64,000 bases of DNA from NCBI RefSeq assembly GCF_002933815.1, contig NZ_BEYR01000002.1, positions 631,704 to 695,703 of the forward strand. Direction: 5' to 3'. Positions 47,401-55,257 of this stretch are shown here, piece after piece; position 1 is the first letter of the stretch, and the number at the start of each line of letters is the position of its first letter. The stretch is from Sphingobacterium sp. HMA12 (GTDB taxonomy: Bacteria > Bacteroidota > Bacteroidia > Sphingobacteriales > Sphingobacteriaceae). The notes below the pieces were generated by a model, which searched no databases, was not told where the DNA came from, and worked only from the letters and a program-made list of their open reading frames with translations. The position numbers and the translations under genes are program-made.

Positions 47401-48146
47401 CACGTAATATTTGGAATTTAATCTCAGCGGAAGGGGGAGCTAGATTAGGATATCCTCATCGTGGATTGTATTCTATAGATTTTGATATTTTGGACGCAAG
47501 AGGTGGATACCCTACTTTTATTGGTACGGATGGTACTAAAGGTGCAACCTATTTTTGGGTTCAGGATAATGATACAGAATTTTTGAAATACGAAGGACCA
47601 GTTGATCCTAAAGTAACGGGAGGATATTACAATAGATTACAATACAAAAATTTTAATTTATCCTTTTTACTAAAATTTGCATTTGGTAACGTTGTTCGCC
47701 TGCAACCATCATATTCCTATATGTATTCTGATATGTATAATGTGTCTAAGGATTTGATTAATAGATTTATATATAGGGGTGATGAATATTTGACTGTAAT
47801 ACCTTCAACATTAGATGGTCTTACAGCAGAGTATGATGTCAGAAATTCTTTAGGCGAACGTAATGCTGCAAACTATACGTACAATGCCTATAATTATTCA
47901 TCGGCTCGCGTTGCAAAAGGTGATTATATTCGGTTATCTCAGATTTCATTCGGATACAATATACCTAGAGAAATTGTTTCTAAAATTAAATTCAGAACAG
48001 CTCAACTGAATTTGGTAGGTAATAACCTATGGCTTTTGCATGCAGACAAAAAACTAAATGGAGTTGATCCAGAGTTTTATAGTAATGGCGGTGTCGCATT
48101 ACCTGTTCCAAAACAAATTACATTATCTGTGAAATTAGGGTTTTAA
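44442..48146 (+). CDS. SusC-family TonB-linked transporter with N-terminal STN signalling domain, locus 2
   Basis: A 1234-residue paralogue of the importer at 31689. The first about 110 residues are nearly the same (long n-region, ISTCLLFAFVTGVHA, STN domain from VTLNMKNARIEEALSAISKQ). A carboxypeptidase-D-like domain (about 120-205), TonB-box region DEVNVIATGYQ, plug (RMLEGQAAGVSVQNVSG, ITVLKDAAATALYGAAAMNGVVVV) and a barrel ending in VKLGF follow. The barrel differs more than the STN part, as expected if signalling is kept while the cargo differs. Confidence 0.96.
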   Translation: MNNLPFSKKWLLIPQDPRFCKPLRIMKISTCLLFAFVTGVHAKGTAQKVTLNMKNARIEEALSAISKQSHLRVLYSENLNSKARISVNVKNASVEEALNAVLKSNNIEYKIIANTISVNSNVKNFSTTVPIALQQQTISGTVKDKDGKGLSGATVTVKGTSVSTQTDDLGNFKINASPSAVLVVRYVGFGTREISMNGKSTINIVLTVDDLKLDEVNVIATGYQNLDRKLFTGAASKIDAKEAERAGVPDISRMLEGQAAGVSVQNVSGTFGAAPKIRVRGATSLTGDNKPLWVIDGVILDEAVNISNEALSTGDANTLLGSSVAGLNPDDIESITVLKDAAATALYGAAAMNGVVVVNTKKGRNTEGVTHFNYSGNFTTYIKPNYNQFDIMNSAEQMQLIIDTENKGYLNHSQVSRNPTGGVFTKMYNLINTLDPKTGKPLLENTRDARYNFLQRYANINTDWFDLLFKNSLVHDHSLSMSTGTSKAQTYASTSFMNDPGYTLGNQAKRFTANIRNNYKINDKLSTELIFQGNIRDQRTPGTLNRNADVVYGSYSRDFDINPYSYALNTSRIISAYEENGDLEYFTRDYAPFNILNELNNNYIKLKLMDLKVQGAITYKILPSLTYSVNGMYRYYNSERQHYITENSNLAQAYRATSDLVINKSNRFLYADPDFPNEESYVVLPNGGFFNVANNNMISYYMRHNLEYNQKWNKHSLNLFGTYELQYADKQSHDFVGPGIEYDNGNLVRPTYRYYKKANEVGDYPFSMKYNYDRKLGYAFRGAYNYDNRYSFNFTTRYDGSNKMGHSNVARWLPTWNLSGAWDISQEKFFNQDNKILSSARLRGTYGLVANMGNASNSSALFYNAITYRPYENEKEGKINLDGLENSELTWEKMYELNVGLDLGFLKDRLDLNFDYYKRKNFDLIGTVRTSGIGGQYEKLANYADMKGSGLDLQVGGYPFRNPNGITWRTQFTLGFNQTEITKLDVTRNIWNLISAEGGARLGYPHRGLYSIDFDILDARGGYPTFIGTDGTKGATYFWVQDNDTEFLKYEGPVDPKVTGGYYNRLQYKNFNLSFLLKFAFGNVVRLQPSYSYMYSDMYNVSKDLINRFIYRGDEYLTVIPSTLDGLTAEYDVRNSLGERNAANYTYNAYNYSSARVAKGDYIRLSQISFGYNIPREIVSKIKFRTAQLNLVGNNLWLLHADKKLNGVDPEFYSNGGVALPVPKQITLSVKLGF

Positions 48147-48157
48147 AAAACTAGATT

Positions 48158-49627
48158 ATGAAACTATCAAACTTTAAATATTTAATTTTTTCTTCTGCGA
48201 TTCTTTTTAGTGGATGTAGTAAATATCTGGATCATGAACCGGATATGAGAGCTGAAATAGATAATATTGACAAGGTAAAACGCTTGTTGACCTCAGCTTA
48301 CCCGTTTAATAATTATCTTACAATAGCAGAAACTTACTCTGATAATGTTGAAGATAAATTTGTTGGAACATTGTATCAGCCCATTCCAAGTTTATACTTC
48401 TGGGAAGATGTAAAAGATAACGGCAGTGATACACCCACAGGTTATTGGAATGCGAGTTACGAAGCAATTGCGGCAGCAAATCATGCTTTAGCTGCGATAG
48501 AAAAAAATAAAATGGGTGAAGATGCTGATCCCTATAAGGGGGAGGCATTGATGGCGAGAGCTTATAATCACTTTATGTTAGCCTGTTTTTTTGCAAAAGT
48601 ATACGACAGAACTACTGGTGCCGCGAATGATTCACCCGGTATCCCATATGTAACGGAGCCTGAAACGGTAGTTATCAAGAATTATGATCGTGGTACGGTT
48701 AAATCAGTATTTGAAAATATAAGAAAAGATCTTGAAGAAGGCCTGGCTTTATTAGATGCCGGAGGTGGCAATTGGTCTGTGCCTAAATTTCATTTTACCC
48801 CCGCTGCGGCTCATGCATTTGCGTCAAGGTTTTATCTATTTACAGGAGAGTATCAAAAAGTCATTGATAATGCGAATAAAATATTTGCTTCGGGTAATTT
48901 TGTGGGAAAGTTGATTCCTTACAATTCTACGTTTAGAAAGATGGATTTCGAGTCTGTCAAAATTGCTTTTAATAAACCAGAACAGCCTTATATTTTATTA
49001 ATGAATGAAACATATACCAGTTATCCGCATTGGGATAGTCGCTATGCGATGGGGATTGAAGTTTTTCAGCGTATATATAATGGCGAAACAGCTGCGGGTG
49101 CCCAATTTTATAATTTTGGGGTCTCTTATGGTTCACCTCATTATACCACATATATCTGGAATGGCTATTGGTATACAACAGACCAAGCTACGGGATCTGG
49201 GTACCCGATGTTAATGGTTCCGGTTTTAGTTACAGATGAAGTCCTAATGAATAGAGCGGAAGCTTATTTGGAATTAGGAAATATGAATGCAGCTATAGCT
49301 GATCTTAATCTAATGGCCAGTAATCGCATAGATGCCTATAACCCCAATACGAATGGGGTAACGGCAGCAAAATCCAAAGCATTTTTTAAGGTTGATACGG
49401 ATAAGGAAGCTATTGAAAAAACGATCTTGCAATTCAAGCAAGTGGGGTTAATGTCCATGGGGTTACGTTGGTTTGATATTATTCGAAAAGGAATTACCGT
49501 CAAACATAATGTCATAGGTAATGATGAACGGGAATCTTTTATTGAATTAAAACCAGACGATCTTCGTCGTGTTTTTCAAATTCCTCAAGAAGCAAAACTG
49601 TCTGGTGTCGAACAAAATCCGAGATAA
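48158..49627 (+). CDS. SusD/RagB-family surface lipoprotein, locus 2
   Basis: A 489-residue lipoprotein (lipobox LFSGC, Cys20) partnering the SusC upstream. It starts KYLDHEPDMRAEIDNIDKVKRLLTSAYP, the subfamily pattern shared with locus 1. TPR-like blocks GEALMARAYNHFMLACFFAKVY and AAHAFASRFYLFTGEYQKVIDNAN, and near the end SMGLRWFDIIRKGITV and FQIPQEAKLSGVEQNPR. It is followed after 3 nt by the metallohydrolase gene. Confidence 0.95.
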   Translation: MKLSNFKYLIFSSAILFSGCSKYLDHEPDMRAEIDNIDKVKRLLTSAYPFNNYLTIAETYSDNVEDKFVGTLYQPIPSLYFWEDVKDNGSDTPTGYWNASYEAIAAANHALAAIEKNKMGEDADPYKGEALMARAYNHFMLACFFAKVYDRTTGAANDSPGIPYVTEPETVVIKNYDRGTVKSVFENIRKDLEEGLALLDAGGGNWSVPKFHFTPAAAHAFASRFYLFTGEYQKVIDNANKIFASGNFVGKLIPYNSTFRKMDFESVKIAFNKPEQPYILLMNETYTSYPHWDSRYAMGIEVFQRIYNGETAAGAQFYNFGVSYGSPHYTTYIWNGYWYTTDQATGSGYPMLMVPVLVTDEVLMNRAEAYLELGNMNAAIADLNLMASNRIDAYNPNTNGVTAAKSKAFFKVDTDKEAIEKTILQFKQVGLMSMGLRWFDIIRKGITVKHNVIGNDERESFIELKPDDLRRVFQIPQEAKLSGVEQNPR

Positions 49628-49630
49628 ATC

Positions 49631-51001
49631 ATGAAAAAATTATATAGTTTATGCCTGGGAATAGCGCTTTTTAGTATGCTAAATTCCTGTAATAAAGAAG
49701 AAAAACTGGACGTTAAGATTGAAAACTATGATACATTCACATCAGGTCCTTTAGATGATTGGATTTATAAAAATCTAACACAACCCTACAATATTGAAGT
49801 GATCTATAGATATCAGCGCAATATGCATGATATTAATAAGAATATCGCACCCACACAAGAGGATAAGGTTATTCCACAAATGGAAGTAGTCATGAAGGCT
49901 TTTTTGGATGTCTATGCGGCTGTTGGAGGCGAAATGTTTATAAAAACTTTCACGCCGAAACAATTTGTGTTATTTGGATCTGGTGACTATGATCCCGACG
50001 GATCAGTTAAAGGTGGTACTGCAGATGGGGGAAGAAGAATAACACTCTATGGTCTCAATGGTTTTGATAATACAAACGCAAATGCAGTGCAAGGAAACCT
50101 TCAAGTTGTACACCACGAATTTACGCATATTCTTAACCAAAACAGATTGATTCCACCAGATTATGAACAGGTCTGTAAAGGGGATTATTTAGCTGATTGG
50201 ACATCTAGTAAAAATACGACAGCTGTGGCGCGCGGATTAGGCTTTATTACACCATATTCGCGCAAAGCGGTAGGCGAAGATTTTGCGGAAGTTTTGTCTC
50301 ATCTGATTGTTGCGGGACAGTTATTCTATGATAATGCGGCATATACTGCCGGAAAAGATGCGTACGCTAAATTCAAACTGAAAGAAAGTATTGTCCGAGA
50401 CTATATGACACAGTATTACAATATAGATGTCACACAACTCCAACTAGAATTTCAGCGGATTATGGAGAGTATATATAAATCAACCAATTATACTGCTGGC
50501 TTAGCAATATCAAATAACTATTTAGGCTCATTGGATTGGGATATAAGGAACGCTTGGGGAATCGAAAATACAATTTCGGAAAAGCAAAAGGTGCTTTTTA
50601 CAAATATTTTGGATGAACTGGGGGGATGGACAACGAAAACGATGACCTTCCAATTTGTCTCAGCAACGAAAGCAATATTGAACATTACATTTGGTGATAA
50701 AGATAGAACTTGGACCGCATCTTATGATTTTGATATCGTTAAGAATCCAGACAATTCCTTTAAAATAAGTAAATCAGCAACGCAAGGAACAGAGGGAAAT
50801 TATGGTAACGGCGCTTTAGATTGGGTACTTAAAGATACTCAACCATTAATTGATTATTTAGGTAGCACAACATTCACAATGAATTGGAAAAATGCTGAAA
50901 TCAATAAGAATCCGAATGATTATCTGCAATATTTAATTATGAAGGATAATAAGGATCCAAATGCGACAATTTTTGGAAAAGTTAATTTGAGAAAATATTA
51001 A
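49631..51001 (+). CDS. import-associated HExxH zinc metallohydrolase lipoprotein with added C-terminal domain, locus 2
   Basis: A 456-residue lipoprotein (lipobox MLNSC, Cys20). The metallohydrolase part (about 25-280) has HEFTH (162-166) and GEDFAEVLSHL (215-225) with the likely third zinc ligand Glu217. Compared with the 296-residue paralogue of locus 1 it carries about 175 extra residues (281-456), including a beta-rich stretch TMTFQFVSATKAILNITFGD and DWVLKDTQPLIDYLGST. That stretch may be a binding domain. I do not recognise it with confidence. Confidence 0.9.
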   Translation: MKKLYSLCLGIALFSMLNSCNKEEKLDVKIENYDTFTSGPLDDWIYKNLTQPYNIEVIYRYQRNMHDINKNIAPTQEDKVIPQMEVVMKAFLDVYAAVGGEMFIKTFTPKQFVLFGSGDYDPDGSVKGGTADGGRRITLYGLNGFDNTNANAVQGNLQVVHHEFTHILNQNRLIPPDYEQVCKGDYLADWTSSKNTTAVARGLGFITPYSRKAVGEDFAEVLSHLIVAGQLFYDNAAYTAGKDAYAKFKLKESIVRDYMTQYYNIDVTQLQLEFQRIMESIYKSTNYTAGLAISNNYLGSLDWDIRNAWGIENTISEKQKVLFTNILDELGGWTTKTMTFQFVSATKAILNITFGDKDRTWTASYDFDIVKNPDNSFKISKSATQGTEGNYGNGALDWVLKDTQPLIDYLGSTTFTMNWKNAEINKNPNDYLQYLIMKDNKDPNATIFGKVNLRKY

Positions 51002-51004
51002 GTT

Positions 51005-52354
51005 ATGAAAAGAATATTTTATTTAATTCTTCTGGTTTTGCTAGCTTTTAGTTGTACAAAACCAAAAGGAGTGGACGTCCTTATCGGAGACCCGACAGAA
51101 CGTGTGGCCGACACTTTAGCTTATCTTAAAAAGACGCTAGTAGATGCTCCGGATGGGTGGAAGGCTTATTTATCGACCGCTTATTCTGGTGGTTATGGCT
51201 TTTATATGAAATTTGATCAAGATGATCGTATGAAAATGATTGCTGATTTGACAGATGAATCTTCGTCCGCTGTGAAGGAATCTACTTATCGAATTCGACA
51301 AATTATGAATGCAACTTTATCTTTTGATACCTATAACTACATAACGATGTTGGAAGATCCAAATCCAGATGTGTATGGCGGGCAAGCTGGAAAGGGTATG
51401 GGAAGTGATGTTGAATTTGATTATATTAAGACAGTTGGTGACAGTTTATTTTTTGAAGGCAGGAAATTCAAAAAAGCACTTGTGCTTGTAAAGGCAACCA
51501 ATACTGAATCCAAAGAATACTTGAATAAAGGATATTCAAATGCTATTAAATCGACAAATGAATTTTTTACAAATAATCAGAATTCATATATTGAAGTAGA
51601 TGGTTTAAAATACCAAGTTTCAATTAATTCAGGAACGAAAGAAGTTGGAGCCATGACGATATTGCCAGGCAATAAGGTTGTTAGTACTACAACTAATTTT
51701 TATTATACGTTAGATGGTTTTGGTTGTGCGATGGATTCATTAGCTAGTTTTGGGAAGGCGAATGTGGTATCAAAACTTAAAGTTGGCAAGATCAATATTG
51801 TTAGGATCGGGGAAGAAGATGGTAAGTATTTTGCGATTGACGAGAATAACAAAAAATATGAAATTAAAAATTCGATACAACCCTTAGTACCGCTTCATTT
51901 GTTGATTGGATCTAAATATGTAGGAGTGTATTTGGATTATAAAGTTCTTCTACCAGGAACATCTACGGACGGGACTACGATTATTAATCGCTATTTCAAT
52001 GGCTTAGCCAATGGCACCCCGTACTATTTTAATTGTGGATATTTTTCATTGCAATGGGATAAGAACAATAACCGGATTAATTTAGTCGGTGCCACAAGTC
52101 AAAGTAATTGTAATTCGGTTTGGAATACAACCATTGGATATAATTATACTCTGGACGAAGAAACGGGTATTTTTAAATTAACAAAACGATCTGAAGCTGC
52201 GGGGGGGTATGCTGCTGCAATTTTAGATCAATTAGACGATTTTTTAATAAATAGTAGCTTTAAATTAGAGTTCGTTGTTGACGGTTCAAATGTTTATGCA
52301 AAAATGGTAGGCATTGAAAGGCCAAATGTTCAAATGACTTTTGATTTATTTTAA
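51005..52354 (+). CDS. DUF4302-family lipoprotein, locus 2
   Basis: A 449-residue lipoprotein (lipobox LAFSC, Cys17). It has the family start pattern RVADTLAYLKKTLVDAPDGWKAYLSTAYSGGYGFYMKFDQDDRMKM (compare locus 1), then a beta-rich body with a DVEFDYIKTVGDSLFFEGRKFKKALVLVKA block. No enzyme motif. It is the last gene of locus 2 and a terminator follows directly. It is probably an extra surface binding protein of the importer. Confidence 0.83.
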   Translation: MKRIFYLILLVLLAFSCTKPKGVDVLIGDPTERVADTLAYLKKTLVDAPDGWKAYLSTAYSGGYGFYMKFDQDDRMKMIADLTDESSSAVKESTYRIRQIMNATLSFDTYNYITMLEDPNPDVYGGQAGKGMGSDVEFDYIKTVGDSLFFEGRKFKKALVLVKATNTESKEYLNKGYSNAIKSTNEFFTNNQNSYIEVDGLKYQVSINSGTKEVGAMTILPGNKVVSTTTNFYYTLDGFGCAMDSLASFGKANVVSKLKVGKINIVRIGEEDGKYFAIDENNKKYEIKNSIQPLVPLHLLIGSKYVGVYLDYKVLLPGTSTDGTTIINRYFNGLANGTPYYFNCGYFSLQWDKNNNRINLVGATSQSNCNSVWNTTIGYNYTLDEETGIFKLTKRSEAAGGYAAAILDQLDDFLINSSFKLEFVVDGSNVYAKMVGIERPNVQMTFDLF

Positions 52355-52359
52355 TAAGA

Positions 52360-52401
52360 AAAGGTAATGGTTGAGTCATGCTCAATCACTACCTTTTTTA
52401 G
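52360..52401 (+). terminator. rho-independent terminator of locus 2
   Basis: A 16-bp stem (AAAGGTAATGGTTGAG with CTCAATCACTACCTTT, two G-U), TCATG loop and a T6 run. Confidence 0.92.
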
Positions 52402-52518
52402 GCTGAATAGATGAAATCAAATTCAAAGTTCTCTAGTGACGGGATCGTTTTGCTGTTTGGTTCTCCAATCTGAGTACCTGTTTAATTATGTTTTTTACCC
52501 CCAGAATTTCTAAGATTA

Positions 52519-52725
52519 ATGTTTTATCAATTTTTTATTATAGTATTTAAAGTTATGGTTATTCTGTGTCCATTAGCTTTAATTGTGTTCAGCTTAATGG
52601 ATCTTTACAAGAGGAACTTTGAAAATTCAAGTGATCGAACTATGTATATAGCTTTGATCTTAGTTTTGCCTTTAATTGGATCCTCTATTAATTTGAGTAA
52701 TAGACATAGGTTTCCATTAAAATAG
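52519..52725 (+). CDS. small membrane protein, PLDc_N-like
   Basis: A 68-residue protein with two hydrophobic segments (about 5-27 and 42-57) around a charged DLYKRNFENSSDRT loop. The layout (helix, LMDLYKR, then YIALILVLPLIGS) resembles the small phospholipase-D N-terminal-like membrane proteins, but it lacks their usual C-terminal YxxxG. It lies in a decayed region and may be a remnant. Confidence 0.45.
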   Translation: MFYQFFIIVFKVMVILCPLALIVFSLMDLYKRNFENSSDRTMYIALILVLPLIGSSINLSNRHRFPLK

Positions 52726-53139
52726 ATTTCTGCGCTCTATTTTTATAAAACTGAGACCTTTTGTGATCTTCAATGCCGCAAAATTTAAAGATGGGTTGTA
52801 TTTGGGACTTACTGTCGAGCAGATAGAGGAGCTGAAATAGGATTTCTTACTAACAAAATATTATAGAGCCATTCTTTCGGGGATGGCTTTTTTGTGATGA
52901 TATCGGATGGCGTCATTTATCAAAAATATCTATCTTGTTTCAGCTTCAAATTTATTCCGAAAATTCTTTGCCAAAATGATAATCCAGCAATTTAGATGGA
53001 TGTTCATCAAGTCCTTTTGCTAATTCAACAATTGTCGAATCACTAATATATATATTGTTTTATAGTTTCATTTCCCTTTATAGAGAATATATGACCGGAA
53101 TCGAAAGCCAGGTAATCCCCTGTAACTAAAGTACAGTGA
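52726..53139. other. decayed stretch with coding scrap and orphan terminator
   Basis: One frame (about 52720-52839) ends in KFKDGLYLGLTVEQIEELK and a stop, like the C terminus of a lost gene. A terminator follows at 52867-52893. The rest shows no gene. Confidence 0.4.
52867..52893 (+). terminator. orphan rho-independent terminator
   Basis: AGCCAT/ATGGCT stem followed by T6, loop TCTTTCGGGG. A degraded relative with the same loop start is at 41945-41973. Confidence 0.65.
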
Positions 53140-53307
53140 GAGAAGACGCTAGACGTCAGACAAGGCTGCTTGCAGGATAACCCAGTTATAACCATTCGCG
53201 ATGGCGAAGATATTCGTCTGTTGGACTTGGACATCGTTTTAATATGGAATAGTAATGGAATGAACAGGATCTATGAACGTAATACATCGAATCCACCCAT
53301 TACATGA
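53140..53307 (+). pseudogene. 3' fragment of an unknown gene
   Basis: A 55-codon frame without a start, ending at a TGA, with coding-like content (DNPVITIRDGEDIRLLDLDI). Its last 35 nt overlap the next open frame. It may be the front of that gene before a frameshift. Confidence 0.35.
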
Positions 53308-53530
53308 TAGCCATCCCTTAAAATACCTCGTCGAACGACTAGATACTAGGCAATATTACCAGATAACACGCTGGGAACTCTTACGCCGGAGCATTGTGAA
53401 AGGGTACGAGGTAAACGGCGATAAAAATTTTAGATTGGAATTAGATTTTCCACTTGAGCAGCAGCTGGTGATCAACAAAGATAAAATCGATGATTTTGCG
53501 ATATGGTTATTGAGAGATCAAGAGAAGTAA
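53273..53530 (+). CDS. hypothetical 85-residue protein
   Basis: It opens at ATG (MNVIHRIHPLHDSHPLKYLV) and encodes a charged soluble protein (YQITRWELLRRSIVKGYEVNG, NKDKIDDFAIWLL). No family recognised. It overlaps an upstream start-less fragment in another frame. The two together may be one broken gene. Confidence 0.35.
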   Translation: MNVIHRIHPLHDSHPLKYLVERLDTRQYYQITRWELLRRSIVKGYEVNGDKNFRLELDFPLEQQLVINKDKIDDFAIWLLRDQEK

Positions 53531-54399
53531 TTTTAAGTTTTCCACATCATGTTAATAACGATGTGGAAAACTATTTTTACCTCTATCTGGACGACGCTGA
53601 GGTGAAAATGCTTCAAATTGCACCATGGCGGCGTCATTTTGCGGAGCAAAATGCTCATATTCTCCTGTGTCTAAATTGTTTCGACCTAGGTTTGTGGCAT
53701 TTTGTCACAGGGAATTTTCGCCTACCCGCCTGTCTAATTCACTTTCTCCTCTGTATGTTTCATTTCGACAGCTATCTAAACGAAAAACCCTTCCGTTTGT
53801 ATGACACAGACGGTTGACTTTTTCATTCTGATGGGTAACTCATTCATTCTGTCCTGTAGAAATGTTAAATAGTTCTGTGTCGAGATGAATTAAGCATAGG
53901 ACTAAATCATTCAGATACTCGGGGAAATGCCAAAGCCGGAGTGCGAAATCGAGCTCTTGAAGGGCAATCTTACACTTTACGTCGCTATTCGTTATGGAAG
54001 TTATGGCATCGAGATGATTCCCTGCGCAGTGATGGCTATCTTGATAGTCAAGATATTAAGATCGCTTAACAAGTGATTCGCTTCCAAATAAATATTATAC
54101 AATTTTTCTACCACCTTAATCTTTCACCGCTCCATCCCCCTCATTCACCGACTTTTTCCTAATGTTAGTCTAAATGTAATAAAATCGTAGTCTGCGTTGT
54201 CTTACTTTTGAATCAGAAACCATCAAGGGCTATACCAACTTACAAATAGAATATTGGATCTCTCGCTCATGATAGCTTCATTGCCAATAAGAGAAAATTA
54301 TAAAAATGAAAGTTGAAGGAAATGTTGCAACATAATCAACAGCTCTGCGACTACTAGAAAAGAGATAATAAAAACTAACACTATAAAGTAGAAAAAATT
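53531..54399. other. decayed region, no intact gene
   Basis: Open frames here (53503-53817 plus, and a scrap around 53930-54070) have stops, no good start and no recognised family. The final about 150 bp before 54400 should hold the promoter of the NTF2-like gene; I cannot place it. Confidence 0.4.
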
Positions 54400-54831
54400 A
54401 TGAACACTTTAATAAAAACATTCGCAGCAGTAGCTTTGATCACCGTATCAACATGTACAATGGCAGCAGATAATCCCGGCAAAGGGTTGAACCTATCTAC
54501 AGCAGACCTGGCTATCGATAGCTATGTGTCGGTGATGACCGAAGGTATGTCCGGTGGTGTGGAGCAATTATTTGCTTCTGACTTTAGCCAAAAAATCCAA
54601 GGGGATAATGGACGTACCAATAAACGCTCGGAGGTGATTTCCTTTTTGAAAAAGCAAAAGGGTGAAAAGTTAAACTGTAGTACCAAAACGGAGATCCTTG
54701 AAGAATCCGAAAATTATATGGTGGCACGCATTACAATGAAATTCGAAACATTTACAAAAACTGACCTGGTAACCTTAGTGAATGAATCCGGAAGCTGGAA
54801 GATCGCTAGCTCGGTTAACTCATACAAATAG
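54400..54831 (+). CDS. small secreted NTF2-like protein
   Basis: A 143-residue exported protein. The signal peptide ends near TMA-ADN. The mature part (about 32-143) has the NTF2-like helix-then-sheet pattern: AIDSYVSVMTEGMSGGVEQLF, SEVISFLKKQKG, then strands MVARITMKFETF, TDLVTLVNESGSWKIASSV. No active-site residues assigned. Monocistronic, with its own terminator. Confidence 0.75.
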   Translation: MNTLIKTFAAVALITVSTCTMAADNPGKGLNLSTADLAIDSYVSVMTEGMSGGVEQLFASDFSQKIQGDNGRTNKRSEVISFLKKQKGEKLNCSTKTEILEESENYMVARITMKFETFTKTDLVTLVNESGSWKIASSVNSYK

Positions 54832-54863
54832 AAACTGTTTAATTAAATTCATATGTTTATTTT

Positions 54864-54893
54864 AAGCCACGTCGTGATGATGTGGCTTTTTTG
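54864..54893 (+). terminator. rho-independent terminator
   Basis: AAGCCACGTC pairs with GATGTGGCTT (10 bp, one G-U), GTGAT loop, T6 tail. Confidence 0.9.
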
Positions 54894-55257
54894 TTTTCGG
54901 AGGCCTCTCCTTATAATAACTCAGGTGTTTAAGAAAAGATTGCCCTAATGGATTTGCACTGTCCTACGAAAAAAAATGATACAATACATGTTTTATTAAA
55001 TTATTGATAATTAAATGTTTGTGTGTTTTGTTGTGGCGAATATTGCATGTGTTATTACTATCTTTTCAAAATAAATATCAATAACTGATAACAAATTAGA
55101 TTTAAGGACGTTTTATTATCTATAAGTATATGTAACAAAGTTGATATAAATAGACTTGTGGGAAAGGTGTGAAGTTTCAACCTTTTGTTGTATGTATTTT
55201 CATTTTTGCTTGAAACGTCATTATTTCAATTAGATTCTTATTATAAATATTTAACGT
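54894..55257 (+). other. A/T-rich leader upstream of the fifth susC, no gene seen
   Basis: A 364-bp gap. It lacks the CG-centred operator sites and hairpin found before the first two susC genes. No sigma or anti-sigma gene lies nearby. The promoter could not be fixed. Confidence 0.45.

Noticed and set aside
53503..53817. 104-codon plus-strand frame
   Set aside because: The opening codons overlap the end of the 85-residue frame, and the composition (Cys, His, Phe rich) does not look like a real protein.
52355..54399. Transposase or insertion sequence in the decayed region
   Set aside because: No DDE motif, no terminal inverted repeats and no target duplication could be found.
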